Shown piece after piece: positions 35,922 to 45,723 of a stretch of DNA of 64,000 bases. The notes beneath the pieces were generated by a model. It was not told the DNA's origin. It did not search any database and saw only the letters and a list, made by a program, of their open reading frames with translations. Within the stretch, counting starts at the first letter, position 1; each line of letters opens with the position of its first letter. Source of the DNA: Pseudorhizobium xiangyangii (GTDB lineage Bacteria > Pseudomonadota > Alphaproteobacteria > Rhizobiales > Rhizobiaceae). Location: the NCBI RefSeq assembly GCF_020531965.1, contig NZ_JAJAWH010000007.1, forward strand, positions 62,001 to 126,000, in the 5' to 3' direction. A program made the translations under genes and the position numbers.

Positions 35922-36911
35922 ATGAAGCAGCTCCTGAAGAATCGCGAACTTCTACTCACCGGCATCATCATCCTGATGATCGCGGGGTTCTCGACGCGTG
36001 CCGCCGGCTTCGCCGCGCCGAACAATCTCGTCAACATCTTCAACGATACTTCGATCCTCATCATTCTGGCCCTTGCACAGATGACAGTGATCCTGACGAA
36101 GTCGATCGATCTGTCGGTGGCGGCCAATCTGGCCTTCACTGGCATGGCAGTGGCGATGACCAATGCGGCTTATCCCGATCTACCGCTCGCGGTGCTGATA
36201 CTGATGGCGGTCAGTATCGGCGCCTTCCTCGGCAGCATCAACGGCTTTCTCGTCTGGATACTGCAGATCCCGCCCATCGTCGTGACGCTCGGCACCCTCA
36301 CCATCTACCGCGGCATGGCCTTCGTCCTCTCCGGCGGCGGCTGGGTGAACGCCCACCAGATGACGCCGACCTTCCTGAACGTGCCGCGCACGCTACTCCT
36401 CGGTCTGCCGGTGCTTTCCTGGGTAGCCATCAGCGTCGTACTTATGATGTGGTTCGTGCTGTCACGCACGCCGTTCGGGCGCTCGGCCTACGCGTCCGGG
36501 GGCAATCCGACCGCTGCTGTCTACGCCGGGATTGATATCGGCCGTGCACGCTTCTTTGCCTTCGTACTATCAGGCGCCATGGCCGGCCTGTGCGGCTATC
36601 TCTGGGTATCCCGTTACGCAGTGGCCTACGTCGATATCGCCAACGGGTTTGAACTGGACAGCGTAGCGGCCTGTGTGATCGGCGGCATTTCCATTGCCGG
36701 CGGCATAGGCTCCGTGGCTGGCGCCGTGCTCGGCGCCCTGTTCCTCGGCGTCATCAAGAACGCATTGCCGGTGATCGGCATCTCCCCGTTCGCGCAGATG
36801 GCGATCTCCGGTGTCGTTATCGTGTTGGCCGTTGTCTTCAACGCACGTGCAGAACGCAAGAAGGGCCGCATCATCCTGCGCAATCGTGGAGCCTCGGAGG
36901 TAAAAGCATGA
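35922..36911 (+). CDS. rhaP: Rhamnose ABC transporter permease
   Basis: A 329-residue BPD_transp_2 family permease with eight to ten membrane helices. Motifs include LTKSIDLSVAANLAFTGMA, IVVTLGTLTIYRGMAFVL, RSAYASGGNPTAAVYAGI and VIGGISIAGGIGSVAGAVLG. It pairs with the second permease encoded immediately downstream. Its stop overlaps the next start by four bases (ATGA). Confidence 0.94.
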   Translation: MKQLLKNRELLLTGIIILMIAGFSTRAAGFAAPNNLVNIFNDTSILIILALAQMTVILTKSIDLSVAANLAFTGMAVAMTNAAYPDLPLAVLILMAVSIGAFLGSINGFLVWILQIPPIVVTLGTLTIYRGMAFVLSGGGWVNAHQMTPTFLNVPRTLLLGLPVLSWVAISVVLMMWFVLSRTPFGRSAYASGGNPTAAVYAGIDIGRARFFAFVLSGAMAGLCGYLWVSRYAVAYVDIANGFELDSVAACVIGGISIAGGIGSVAGAVLGALFLGVIKNALPVIGISPFAQMAISGVVIVLAVVFNARAERKKGRIILRNRGASEVKA

Positions 36912-37921
36912 CCGATGTCTCCCATACCACCACACAGCGCCGTGCGATTCCTGATCAACTGGGGACTTCGCTATCGCGAGTGCTCACCAGCTGGGAAGTT
37001 CTGCTGCTGGGCGTGGCGGTGGCGATATTCATCGCCAATTCCTTCGCTTCGCCCTACTTCCTGAACGCGTGGAACCTCTCGGACGCCACGTTCAACTTCA
37101 CGGAAAAGGCGATGATCGCCTTCGCCATGGCGATGCTGATCATCGCCGGTGAAATCGATCTCTCCGTGGCTGCGATCATCGCGCTCGCGTCCACGGCCAT
37201 GGGAGCTGCCGCGGCTGCCGGCGTGGATACGCCGGGCCTGGTAGCGATCGGAACCGGCACCGGGCTTGCCTGTGGCGCATTCAACGGCCTTCTGGTTTCG
37301 GCTCTGCGCCTGCCATCCATCGTCGTTACAATCGGCACGATGAGCCTCTTCCGCGGCATTTCCTATATCGTGCTCGGCGACAAAGCCTATGGCGGCTATC
37401 CCGACAGCTTTGCCTATTTCGGCCAGGGCTATCTCTTCTGGGTTTTCTCGTTCGAGTTTGGGCTGTTTCTCCTGTTTGCGGCCTTGTTCGCCATACTTCT
37501 GCACGCCACGAATTTTGGCCGACGGGTTTTCGTTATCGGTAACAACGAGTTCGCCGCCCGCTTCTCCGGCATCCCAGTAGAACGAGTGAAATTCATCCTT
37601 TTCCTGCTGACAGGCCTGATGAGCGGCATCGCTGCCGTCTGCCTCACCTCGCGGCTCGGCTCCACGCGCCCCTCTATCGCCCAAGGCTGGGAGCTGGAAA
37701 TCGTCACCATGGTCGTGCTCGGTGGCGTTTCCATCCTCGGCGGCGCAGGAACAATCGCCGGCGTAGTTATCGCCGCATTCGTCATGGGTCTTGTAACCTT
37801 CGGTCTCGGACTCCTGAACGTGCCGGGCATCGTGATGTCGATCTTCGTCGGCCTTCTTCTCATCGTGACGATCGCGCTGCCCATCCTCGCCCGTCGCATC
37901 CGCGAGGCGAGCCGCTCATGA
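36908..37921 (+). CDS. rhaQ: Rhamnose ABC transporter permease, second subunit
   Basis: A 337-residue permease of the same family: [55 protein letters not shown] and [18 protein letters not shown]. It overlaps rhaP and rhaU by four bases each, consistent with translational coupling of the whole distal half of the operon. It forms the membrane channel together with RhaP. Confidence 0.94.
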   Translation: MTDVSHTTTQRRAIPDQLGTSLSRVLTSWEVLLLGVAVAIFIANSFASPYFLNAWNLSDATFNFTEKAMIAFAMAMLIIAGEIDLSVAAIIALASTAMGAAAAAGVDTPGLVAIGTGTGLACGAFNGLLVSALRLPSIVVTIGTMSLFRGISYIVLGDKAYGGYPDSFAYFGQGYLFWVFSFEFGLFLLFAALFAILLHATNFGRRVFVIGNNEFAARFSGIPVERVKFILFLLTGLMSGIAAVCLTSRLGSTRPSIAQGWELEIVTMVVLGGVSILGGAGTIAGVVIAAFVMGLVTFGLGLLNVPGIVMSIFVGLLLIVTIALPILARRIREASRS

Positions 37922-38238
37922 CACTGGAAAAACACGCCTTCAAGATGAGACTCAATGCCGGCATGGAGGCCGAGTACCGAAAGCGGCATGACGAGATCTG
38001 GCCGGAGCTTCAGGCTCTGCTGCGTGACGCGGGCGTCACCGACTACTCGATCCATCTCGACCGCGAAACGAACACTCTCTTCGGTGTGCTGACCCGGCCA
38101 ACTGATCATGGCATGGCGGAACTGCCCGACCACCCGGTGATGAAGCGCTGGTGGGCGCATATGGCCGACATCATGGAGACGAACCCGGACAATTCGCCTG
38201 TCTCCAAAGATCTCGAGACGGTCTTCCACCTGCCATGA
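37918..38238 (+). CDS. rhaU: L-rhamnose mutarotase
   Basis: RhaU interconverts the anomers of L-rhamnose. The 106-residue protein has the family pattern [24 protein letters not shown] with catalytic His and Tyr, then [17 protein letters not shown] and [20 protein letters not shown]. The length is typical. It overlaps rhaQ and rhaK by four bases on each side. Confidence 0.94.
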   Translation: MTLEKHAFKMRLNAGMEAEYRKRHDEIWPELQALLRDAGVTDYSIHLDRETNTLFGVLTRPTDHGMAELPDHPVMKRWWAHMADIMETNPDNSPVSKDLETVFHLP

Positions 38239-39620
38239 GAAAACCCAGACGGATCGCTGTTCTCGACATCGGCAAGACGAATGCCAAAGTTGTAATCGTC
38301 GACTGCGACAACGGCGAGGAGGTGGCGGGAAAGCGCCGGTCGAACGAAGTGCTCCGAGGACCTCCCTATCCGCACTATGACATAGACAGCCTCTGGACAT
38401 TTATCTGCGAGGCGCTGGCGACATTTGCCGAGCAGCCCGGCTATGACGCCATATCGATCACTGCGCATGGAGCCTCCGCCGCGCTCGTTGATGCACAAGG
38501 ATCTCTCGCGCTCCCCGTGCTTGATTATGAACATCGCTACACCGAGGAGATCGAGCGAGCCTATGCTGACCTCCGCCCGCCTTTCGCGGAAACATTCTCG
38601 CCCTCTCTGGCAGGCGGATTGAACCTGGGCGCCCAACTCTACTACCAGAAGACCGTCTACCCGGACGATTTCGCCCGCACTCGCGCCATCGTCACCTACC
38701 CGCAGTACTGGGCTTTCCGTCTCTGCGGGGTGATCGCCAACGAGGTAACCTCGCTTGGCTGCCATACGGATCTCTGGAGACCGCGAGAAGGATGCTACTC
38801 CTCTCTCATCGGAAAGCTGGGCATCAACGAGTTGATGCCTCCCGTCCGCTCTGCCTTCGATACCCTTGGCGAGACTAAGGCAGAGGTCACCACCATCCTT
38901 GGCCTTCCCAAGCCCGTTCCGGTCTTCTGCGGCATTCATGATTCCAACGCATCGCTTTTGCCCCATCTCGTTGGGCATGAACCTCCCTTCTCGGTCGTTT
39001 CAACCGGCACTTGGGTCATATGTTTCGCAGTCGGCGGCAATTTCGAAAAGTTGGATCCCGCCCGCGATTGCCTTGCCAATGTCGATGCCTTCGGCCGCGC
39101 GGTCCCATCGAGCCGCTTCATGGGTGGCCGTGAGTTCGAAATGCTGACCGCGGAACTAGGCCCCTTCGATCCGCAGGCGGCACTTGCAGCCATACCGGAC
39201 GTCATCACAAGGAAGATGATGCTACTGCCGAATTTGGCAGATGGAACGGGACCTTTCCCCGGGCACCGGCACCAGTGGGTCAATAGCGCAGCCGCCTCCG
39301 CTCACGAGCGATGGGCCGCCGCCTGCCTCTATCTTTCCCTGATGTCGGGCACGTGTCTGGAGCTGATTGGCGCCCGCGGGCCTGTTCTTGTCGAAGGACC
39401 CTTCGCAGCCAACCCGGCCTACTTGTCGCTCCTGCGGTCAATTGTCGGGCGGGATATTTTTGCAGTGGCCAGCACGACAGGAACGACGCAGGGCGCCGCC
39501 CTTCTCGCGGGCGTCAATACCGCGCGCAGCGAACACGCCGCGATGCCCCTGCCAGACGGGCGGGACATCGAAAGCTATCGCGATGACTGGTTGCATCGAG
39601 CAAAAGGCTCCTCAATTTGA
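38235..39620 (+). CDS. rhaK: Rhamnose kinase, FGGY family
   Basis: A 461-residue FGGY-family carbohydrate kinase with the phosphate loop [45 protein letters not shown] and the ATP-site [16 protein letters not shown]. It phosphorylates rhamnulose (or rhamnose in the rhizobial scheme) and is required for rhamnose uptake in R. leguminosarum. The ATG at 38235 overlaps the rhaU stop (ATGA); a longer reading frame upstream lies within rhaU and is not used. Last gene of the rha operon. Confidence 0.93.
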   Translation: MRKPRRIAVLDIGKTNAKVVIVDCDNGEEVAGKRRSNEVLRGPPYPHYDIDSLWTFICEALATFAEQPGYDAISITAHGASAALVDAQGSLALPVLDYEHRYTEEIERAYADLRPPFAETFSPSLAGGLNLGAQLYYQKTVYPDDFARTRAIVTYPQYWAFRLCGVIANEVTSLGCHTDLWRPREGCYSSLIGKLGINELMPPVRSAFDTLGETKAEVTTILGLPKPVPVFCGIHDSNASLLPHLVGHEPPFSVVSTGTWVICFAVGGNFEKLDPARDCLANVDAFGRAVPSSRFMGGREFEMLTAELGPFDPQAALAAIPDVITRKMMLLPNLADGTGPFPGHRHQWVNSAAASAHERWAAACLYLSLMSGTCLELIGARGPVLVEGPFAANPAYLSLLRSIVGRDIFAVASTTGTTQGAALLAGVNTARSEHAAMPLPDGRDIESYRDDWLHRAKGSSI

Positions 39621-39685
39621 TTTGAAGTGCGCAAGCAGCCGGGATCGCCCTACATTGTCACATGATCCCCGCTTCAGGAGTCCGA

Positions 39686-41200
39686 ATGACCTTCGCCCGC
39701 CTCCAGATTTACCTCGCCGTCGTAGCCGTGCTGTTTGCAGCCCCGGTTGCCGCCCAACAGCAGAAGGAAGAGGCTGCTGCGCCCGAACGCGGGCAGAGCG
39801 CCGGAATCTTCAGTCTCCTGCCTGCCGATTCCATTACGGACCATGTGCTGGGCACAGCCTCCGGCGAGATTGGCTACACCGCGACAGCGGGCACGCTAAA
39901 TCTCTTCGGTCAGGACGGTGATCCGACCGCGAAGATCTTCTACACCGCCTATGTCGGCAAGGATCGCAAGCCCGGACGGCCGATCACCTTCGCCTTCAAC
40001 GGCGGGCCAGGAGCGGCCTCGGCATTTCTCCATTTGGGGCTGGTCGGTCCGAAAGTTCTGGAGTTCGGGCCTACGGGTGACGACGGGACGACACCGACAC
40101 TGAAGGATAATCCTGACAGCTGGCTCCGTTTCACGGATCTCGTGCTGATCGATCCGGTAGGAACCGGCTGGAGCCGAGCTGCGAACAACGATATCGCCGG
40201 CAAATTCTACGGGATCGATCAGGATGCCGACAGCCTCGCCAAGGCCATCGCGCTCTACGTCCAGAAGAACGACAGGATCGCCTCTCCGAAGTACCTGCTG
40301 GGAGAAAGCTACGGCGGGTTTCGCGCCGCCAAGGTCGCGACTGCGCTCAAGGACAATCAGGGCATTCTGGCATCCGGCATCATCATGCTGTCGCCCCTAA
40401 TCGAAGGAAGGTTCCTGTTCGGCGCTGATGACGATCCGCTGAGTGCTGCACTACGGCTGCCAACACTTGCGGCGGCAGAGCTTGAACGCCGGGCCGCATT
40501 CACGCCGCAGTCGATTTCCGATGCGGAACAATTCGCCATGAACGAATATCTGGTGAGGCTTGCCGGCCCTGCACCCTCCCGCGAAGAGGGCGAAGCGTTC
40601 TACAGCCGTGTCGCAAGCCTGACGGGAATTCCCGTCGATGTTGTCACGAAGACGCGCGGCTTCGTGGGAGACGTCTATGCCAAACAGTCCGTTCGGGGCG
40701 AGCATGTCGTCAGTCAGTACGATGCGTCCTACAGCCGGCCGGACCCCTATCCCGAGTCCGCTTATTCCCGCAACGACGATGCCATCCTGGACGGATACAC
40801 CCGGGCCTATGGCGGAGCATTCGCAGCCTATGCCGCAAGTGACCTCGGCTATGCCAGCGAGATGACCTACACCTTGCTGAACGAGGACGTGAACCGCCGA
40901 TGGGAATGGAACAGCGGCCATGGCGGCTCGCGTCAAAGCGCCAGCGCCTCCACCGACATCCGGGACCTGCTTTCGGTGATCCCTACGTTTCGCCTGATGG
41001 TCGTACACGGATACAGCGACCCGATCACACCCTATGGAATGAGCCGGTATGTGCTCGATCACCTGCCTCCGGCGCTGGCCGAAGACCGGACAGCGCTAAA
41101 GCTCTACCGCGGTGGTCACATGTTCTACAGCGACCCTGCATCACGCAGGGCATTCGCTGAAGACGCTGCCGCGTTCTACGAGGACGCCGTCACCGAGTGA
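39686..41200 (+). CDS. Exported S10-family serine carboxypeptidase-like protein
   Basis: A 504-residue protein with a signal peptide (LQIYLAVVAVLFAAPVAAQ) and the S10 peptidase features: FAFNGGPGAASAFLHLGL (oxyanion region), DPVGTGWSRA, nucleophile in LLGESYGGFRAAK, the acid in VHGYSDPITPYGMSRY and His in YRGGHMFYSD. Such periplasmic carboxypeptidase homologues occur in many proteobacteria with unclear substrates. CAGGAG precedes the ATG at 39686. It lies 65 bases after rhaK on the same strand, but nothing else links it to rhamnose use. Confidence 0.88.
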   Translation: MTFARLQIYLAVVAVLFAAPVAAQQQKEEAAAPERGQSAGIFSLLPADSITDHVLGTASGEIGYTATAGTLNLFGQDGDPTAKIFYTAYVGKDRKPGRPITFAFNGGPGAASAFLHLGLVGPKVLEFGPTGDDGTTPTLKDNPDSWLRFTDLVLIDPVGTGWSRAANNDIAGKFYGIDQDADSLAKAIALYVQKNDRIASPKYLLGESYGGFRAAKVATALKDNQGILASGIIMLSPLIEGRFLFGADDDPLSAALRLPTLAAAELERRAAFTPQSISDAEQFAMNEYLVRLAGPAPSREEGEAFYSRVASLTGIPVDVVTKTRGFVGDVYAKQSVRGEHVVSQYDASYSRPDPYPESAYSRNDDAILDGYTRAYGGAFAAYAASDLGYASEMTYTLLNEDVNRRWEWNSGHGGSRQSASASTDIRDLLSVIPTFRLMVVHGYSDPITPYGMSRYVLDHLPPALAEDRTALKLYRGGHMFYSDPASRRAFAEDAAAFYEDAVTE

Positions 41201-41238
41201 TCGATCGGCAGCGCGCGCCCTGGCGATGAACGGATCTT

Positions 41239-42444
41239 TCAGACCCGTTCAAGCGCCACTGCGATGCCCTGACCGACACCGATGCACATGGTCGCCAAGG
41301 CCCGCTTCGCCTGTCGAACGGAAAGCTCCAGTGCGGCCGTGCCGGTGATACGTGCACCGGACATGCCGAGCGGATGACCGAGGGCAATCGCGCCACCATT
41401 GGGATTGACGTGCTCCGCGTCCTCCGCGATCCCCAGCTCGCGCAAAACGGCAATCCCTTGCGACGCGAACGCCTCATTGAGTTCGATAATATCGAAGTCC
41501 TTGGGCGACAGCCCGAGGCGCGCGCAGAGCTTCTGTGTCGCCGGCGCCGGACCGATGCCCATGACGCGGGGAGGAACGCCCGCGGCGGCCCCACCCAGAA
41601 CACGGGCCATGGGCGTCAATCCGTATTTTTTCACGGCCGCCTCCGAAGCGATGATCAGGGCCGCTGCGCCGTCGTTGACGCCGGAGGCATTGCCCGCCGT
41701 GACGGTACCCCCCTCCTTCTTGAAGGGTGTGCCGAGCTTGGCAAGTGCTTCGATCGTCGTTGCGCGAGGATGTTCATCATGAGCAACGATGATTGCATCA
41801 CCTTTGCGCTGGGGAATCGTCACCGGAACGATCTCCTGCGCCAGCCGCCCATTTGCCTGCGCGGCTGACGCCTTGTTTTGTGAGCGCAGCGCAAAGGCAT
41901 CCTGATCCTGACGGGAAACCTTGTAATCCTCGGCAACATTCTCGCCGGTTTCCGGCATGGAATCGACGCCATATTGCTTCTTCATCAGCGGGTTGATGAA
42001 GCGCCAGCCAATCGTCGTGTCGTAGATCTCGGCATTGCGCGAGAAGGCCGTTTCGGCCTTGGGCATGACGAAGGGCGCACGGCTCATGCTCTCGACACCG
42101 CCCGCGATCATCAGTTCCGCTTCACCCGCCTTGATGGCGCGGGCAGCTGCGATGACCGCATCCATGCCGGATCCGCAGAGCCTGTTGATGGTGGTGCCGG
42201 TGACCGATGCAGGCAACCCGGCCAGCAGGAGCGACATCCGTGCTACGTTGCGATTGTCTTCGCCGGCCTGATTGGCGCAGCCGAAGATCACATCGTCCAC
42301 CGCCTCCCAATCGATAGCGGCATTCCGCTCCATGAGCGCCTTCAGGGGAACGGCGCCGAGATCGTCGGCCCGGACGGAGGAGAGTGCACCCCCGAAACGG
42401 CCGATAGGAGTGCGGATATAGTCGCAGATATAGGCTTCAGTCAT
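41239..42444 (-). CDS. pcaF: Beta-ketoadipyl-CoA thiolase
   Basis: PcaF cleaves 3-oxoadipyl-CoA with CoA to succinyl-CoA and acetyl-CoA, the last step of the protocatechuate branch. The 401-residue thiolase has the nucleophile Cys in TINRLCGSGMDAV, GGVESMSRAPFVM, NEAFASQGIAVL, GGAIALGHPLGMSGAR and the C-terminal CIGVGQGIA. YICDYIRTPIGRFGGAL at the N-terminus is typical of PcaF. It starts nine bases after pcaJ and ends the pcaIJF operon. Confidence 0.96.
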   Translation of the reverse strand: MTEAYICDYIRTPIGRFGGALSSVRADDLGAVPLKALMERNAAIDWEAVDDVIFGCANQAGEDNRNVARMSLLLAGLPASVTGTTINRLCGSGMDAVIAAARAIKAGEAELMIAGGVESMSRAPFVMPKAETAFSRNAEIYDTTIGWRFINPLMKKQYGVDSMPETGENVAEDYKVSRQDQDAFALRSQNKASAAQANGRLAQEIVPVTIPQRKGDAIIVAHDEHPRATTIEALAKLGTPFKKEGGTVTAGNASGVNDGAAALIIASEAAVKKYGLTPMARVLGGAAAGVPPRVMGIGPAPATQKLCARLGLSPKDFDIIELNEAFASQGIAVLRELGIAEDAEHVNPNGGAIALGHPLGMSGARITGTAALELSVRQAKRALATMCIGVGQGIAVALERV

Positions 42445-42453
42445 CGATCTCTC

Positions 42454-43158
42454 TCACAGTTCCGGAACGACGAGATCGCCAACCGGGCCATCGACATGCA
42501 GGCGAGCACCAGTCATTGCCTGCAATTCCTCCAGCGACATATCGGCAAGCTTTTCGCGCAGTACGAAATGCCCTTCGACAATGTCGACCACCGCATGGCT
42601 GGTATAGACACGCGTGATGCATCCAACACCGGTCAGCGGAAAACTACAAGCTTCAACTAATTTCGGTTCACCGTTCTTCGTTACGTGCTCAGTGATAACG
42701 CAGACCTGTTTGGCACCATGCACCAGATCCATGGCACCTCCGACAGCCGGCACGCCCTTGGCGCCCACCCGCCAATTCGCGAGGTCACCGCTCTGCGCAA
42801 CCTGGTAGGCACCGAGGATAGCCACGTCGAGATGACCGCCACGAACCATCGCAAAACTGTCTGCGTGGTGGAAGAACGATGCGCCGGGGTTCAACGTCAC
42901 CGCTTTCTTACCGGCGTTGATCAGGTCCCAGTCCTCCTCGCCTTCCGGCGGAGCCTTGCCGAAGTTCAGGATGCCGTTTTCAGTGTGGAAGATCGCCTGA
43001 CGTCCCGCAGGTTGATAGCGGGCAACCATTTCCGGAAAACCTATACCGAGGTTCACATAGGCGCCGTCAGTTATGTCCTGTGCCGCGCGCCAGGCAATCT
43101 GTGCATTGGAAAGCTTGATGTCTTCGCGCGTATTGATGGGGCGGGTGTCGATGGTCAT
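42454..43158 (-). CDS. pcaJ: 3-oxoadipate CoA-transferase subunit B
   Basis: PcaJ forms with PcaI the enzyme that moves CoA from succinyl-CoA to 3-oxoadipate. The 234-residue beta subunit shows the CoA-transferase pattern NLGIGFPEMVARY, the active-site Glu in HTENGILNFG, and DVAILGAYQV. Its start overlaps the pcaI stop by four bases, as expected for subunits made in equal amounts. Confidence 0.95.
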   Translation of the reverse strand: MTIDTRPINTREDIKLSNAQIAWRAAQDITDGAYVNLGIGFPEMVARYQPAGRQAIFHTENGILNFGKAPPEGEEDWDLINAGKKAVTLNPGASFFHHADSFAMVRGGHLDVAILGAYQVAQSGDLANWRVGAKGVPAVGGAMDLVHGAKQVCVITEHVTKNGEPKLVEACSFPLTGVGCITRVYTSHAVVDIVEGHFVLREKLADMSLEELQAMTGARLHVDGPVGDLVVPEL

Positions 43159-43862
43159 ACGTAAGCCACTCCAGCTCTAATAAGCTCTTCTTCCTGGCTC
43201 GGGTTCGCCACCTCGACGACCCGGTCGACGAAGATCCCCGGCGTCACGACATGCTCGGGGTTGATCTCGCCGGCTGGGACGATCATCGAGACCTGGGCGA
43301 TGGTCTTTGCCGCCGCCATGCACATCAGCGGATTAAAGTTCCGACCCGCCTTGGTATAGGTGAGGTTGCCGTGAGTGTCGCCAGCCTGCGCCTTGACGAT
43401 GGCGAAATCCGCTTTCAGCCATCGTTCCTGAACGAAATGCCTGCCCTCGAACTCGGCAACAGGTTTTCCTTCGGCCAGTTCTGTGCCGTAGGCGGTTGGC
43501 GTATAGAAGGCGGGGATGCCGGCGCCACCAGCACGAATGCGCTCAGCCAACGTCCCTTGCGGCACCAGTTCCAGTTCGATTTCCCCGGCCAGATATCTGT
43601 CGGTGAAGGCTCGCGGATCCGATGAACGTGGAAACGAGCAGATCATTTTCCTGACCATGCCGGCGTCGATCATCGCTGCGATCCCGATCCGTCCATTGCC
43701 GGCATTATTGTTGATCACGGTGAGGTTCTTCGGCCCTTTGTCGATCAAGGCATGGATGAGCTCGATCGGAGCCCCCGAACCACCGAAGCCGCCGATCATG
43801 ACTGTAGCGCCATCTCCAATCTCGGAGACGGCGGCTGCCGTGCTCGCTATTGTCTTGTCCAT
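43155..43862 (-). CDS. pcaI: 3-oxoadipate CoA-transferase subunit A
   Basis: The 235-residue alpha subunit of 3-oxoadipate CoA-transferase. Visible features are VMIGGFGGSGAPIELIHAL (the glycine-rich CoA-binding loop), VINNNAGNGRIGIAAM, and IPAFYTPTAYGTELAEGK. GAAGGGAG precedes the ATG. It is the first gene of pcaIJF and is divergent from pcaR across a region with a perfect inverted repeat. Confidence 0.95.
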   Translation of the reverse strand: MDKTIASTAAAVSEIGDGATVMIGGFGGSGAPIELIHALIDKGPKNLTVINNNAGNGRIGIAAMIDAGMVRKMICSFPRSSDPRAFTDRYLAGEIELELVPQGTLAERIRAGGAGIPAFYTPTAYGTELAEGKPVAEFEGRHFVQERWLKADFAIVKAQAGDTHGNLTYTKAGRNFNPLMCMAAAKTIAQVSMIVPAGEINPEHVVTPGIFVDRVVEVANPSQEEELIRAGVAYV

Positions 43863-43957
43863 ACGGAATTTCTCCCTTCACCAGACGCGGCAAACAGCCT
43901 TCCGTCGTCTCTCAGGCAGTAGTCATAGATCGTGCGTCATCCATTCGGCAATGCAGA

Positions 43958-43996
43958 TGTGCGATATTTGACATTTGTTCATATATCGCACATTAT
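43958..43996. promoter_or_regulatory. pcaI/pcaR divergent control region: perfect 10-base inverted repeat and pcaR promoter
   Basis: TGTGCGATAT (43958-43967) and ATATCGCACA (43983-43992) are perfect inverted repeats with a 15-base spacer; a third partial copy, TTATCGCA, follows at 43993-44000. The half-site resembles the GTTCGATAATCGCAC motif known for PcaU/PcaR/PobR IclR-type regulators. A sigma-70 promoter for pcaR overlaps it: TTGACA at 43968-43973, 17-base spacer, CATTAT at 43991-43996. Regulator binding is inferred. Confidence 0.72.
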
Positions 43997-44013
43997 CGCA
44001 TGAGGAGATTTTG

Positions 44014-44766
44014 ATGCGCGATACGGACTTCATCGGCGGCTTCGCCAAAGGCTTGAGGGTCATCGAAGCCTTCGGCGAAGCAACGCCACGGCTTGCGATC
44101 GCTGACGTCGCAAGAACCACTGGGCTGGACCGGGCGACTGCCAGACGCTGCCTGCTGACGCTATCGGAACTCGGATATGCGGAATATGATGGAAAATTCT
44201 TCGCCCTGACGCCCAAAATCCTGCGGCTCGGCCATGCCTATCTCTCTGCCACCCCTCTCCCCAAAATCGTGCAACCCTTCCTGGACCGTCTGTCCGAAGA
44301 GGTCGGCCAGAGTGCCTCGGCAAGCGTTCTGGACGGGACGGAGGTCGTCTACATCGCCCGCGCTTCGCACCGACGGGTGATGTCGATAAACCTGATGCCG
44401 GGAAGCCGCTTGCCGGCCTATTGCGCCTCGATGGGGCGCATACTGCTTGCGGCTCTCCCCGAGGAGGAGGCGCGCCAGATTTTGGAGCGAACCGCGATCA
44501 GGGCCTTCACGCCCTTTACCCGCACGGACCCTGACGAGCTTTTGGGCGAGCTGGCACGGGTTCGGGCCCAAGGCTATGCTGTCATAGACCAGGAACTGGA
44601 GCTCGGTCTCTGCTCGATCGCGGTTCCGCTCATCGGCGAGCGTGGCCGCATCGTTGCAGCGCTCAATGTGGGCGCATCGGCCGCGCAAATTCCGGCAGGC
44701 GAGCTGGCCAAGCGGTTTTTGCCCGCCTTGCAGACGATAGCGCAGGACCTTCGACTACTACGGTGA
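44014..44766 (+). CDS. pcaR: IclR-family regulator of pcaIJF
   Basis: A 250-residue IclR-type regulator. The helix-turn-helix is RLAIADVARTTGLDRATARRC followed by LLTLSELGYAEYDG. The effector domain has ASVLDGTEVVYIARAS, LPAYCASMGRILLAAL, GYAVIDQELELGLCSIAVPL and AALNVGAS. The protein starts MRDTDFIGGFAKGLRVIEAF, as PcaR/PcaU proteins do, and lies divergent from pcaIJF. GAGGAG precedes the ATG at 44014. In other bacteria PcaR activates pcaIJ in response to beta-ketoadipate. Confidence 0.92.
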   Translation: MRDTDFIGGFAKGLRVIEAFGEATPRLAIADVARTTGLDRATARRCLLTLSELGYAEYDGKFFALTPKILRLGHAYLSATPLPKIVQPFLDRLSEEVGQSASASVLDGTEVVYIARASHRRVMSINLMPGSRLPAYCASMGRILLAALPEEEARQILERTAIRAFTPFTRTDPDELLGELARVRAQGYAVIDQELELGLCSIAVPLIGERGRIVAALNVGASAAQIPAGELAKRFLPALQTIAQDLRLLR

Positions 44767-45002
44767 CAAATGGCAATGGGAGTGAGGCCGTTCGCCCCCG
44801 CCTGATAACGGAGACGAGACTTCGCAGACCGGCGATGGCAGTGTAATCACAGTTTGGTGAGCGGCCGTGAGTTGCTTTGGCGCCATACCTCCGGCTATCA
44901 GCAGTAACAATCCTCGTCTTGAAAACCTCACGGCTCGACTCACTCCTGCGAGCGGTTGGCTTACGCTTGCCGCGCCTACCAGCATTCTGGAACTCTGCCT
45001 TG

Positions 45003-45689
45003 ATGAAATTCACCCGCCGAAGCCTCCTGATCGCAACTCCTTTGCTAATGACGGGGTGTGCCACCTCAACTCCCCGAACCACTGCGGTGAAACCGGTGAT
45101 CTCGAGCGAGTATCTCGCCATGTATTCGGCAGTGGAGGGTGAGCCTTACCCGGTCGGGGCAGCAGATCTCAAGCGTGTTGATCCCGCGTTCTATCGTCGC
45201 GAGGTCGCCTACCCCACAGTCGAGCCGACGGGCACGATCGTGGTCGATACGAAGGCTCGCTATATCTATCTCGTGGGTGAGAACGGACGGGCACTACGCT
45301 ACGGCATCGGCGTCGGCAAGGCAGGCTTGGAGTTCGCCGGCAACGCGGTCGTTCAGTACAAGCGGGAATGGCCGCGCTGGACGCCCACGCAGGATATGAT
45401 TGCCCGTGAACCGGAACGCTATGGTCCATTGGCTTCAGGCATGGAACCGGGCGTTCTCAATCCTCTTGGACCACGCGCCCTTTATCTGTTCAAGGATGGC
45501 AGGGATACGCTCTACCGCATCCACGGCACGACGGAAGACTGGACTATCGGCAAGGCGGTCTCCAGTGGCTGCATTCGCCTGCTCAACCAGGATATCATCG
45601 ATCTTTACCGACGGGTCCCCAATGGAAGCCGCGTCGTTGTCCTGCAGGACAATTCTCCGGTCGTTCAACCCTCTCAACTGGCCGTCTGA
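45003..45689 (+). CDS. L,D-transpeptidase lipoprotein (YkuD domain)
   Basis: A 228-residue lipoprotein: Arg pair, hydrophobic stretch and lipobox LLMTGC with the acylated Cys at residue 19. The YkuD domain follows, with IVVDTKARYIYLVGENG and the catalytic HGTTEDWTIGKAVSSGCIRL, whose Cys is the nucleophile. Such enzymes cross-link peptidoglycan or attach proteins to it. The ATG at 45003 gives the lipoprotein signal; the longer frame does not. It sits between pcaR and the ABC transporter with no functional link. The 236 bases before it (44767-45002) show no other feature. Confidence 0.88.
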   Translation: MKFTRRSLLIATPLLMTGCATSTPRTTAVKPVISSEYLAMYSAVEGEPYPVGAADLKRVDPAFYRREVAYPTVEPTGTIVVDTKARYIYLVGENGRALRYGIGVGKAGLEFAGNAVVQYKREWPRWTPTQDMIAREPERYGPLASGMEPGVLNPLGPRALYLFKDGRDTLYRIHGTTEDWTIGKAVSSGCIRLLNQDIIDLYRRVPNGSRVVVLQDNSPVVQPSQLAV

Positions 45690-45723
45690 TGAGAAGAAGC
45701 GGCTTATGCCGTTCCTTTCGGGA

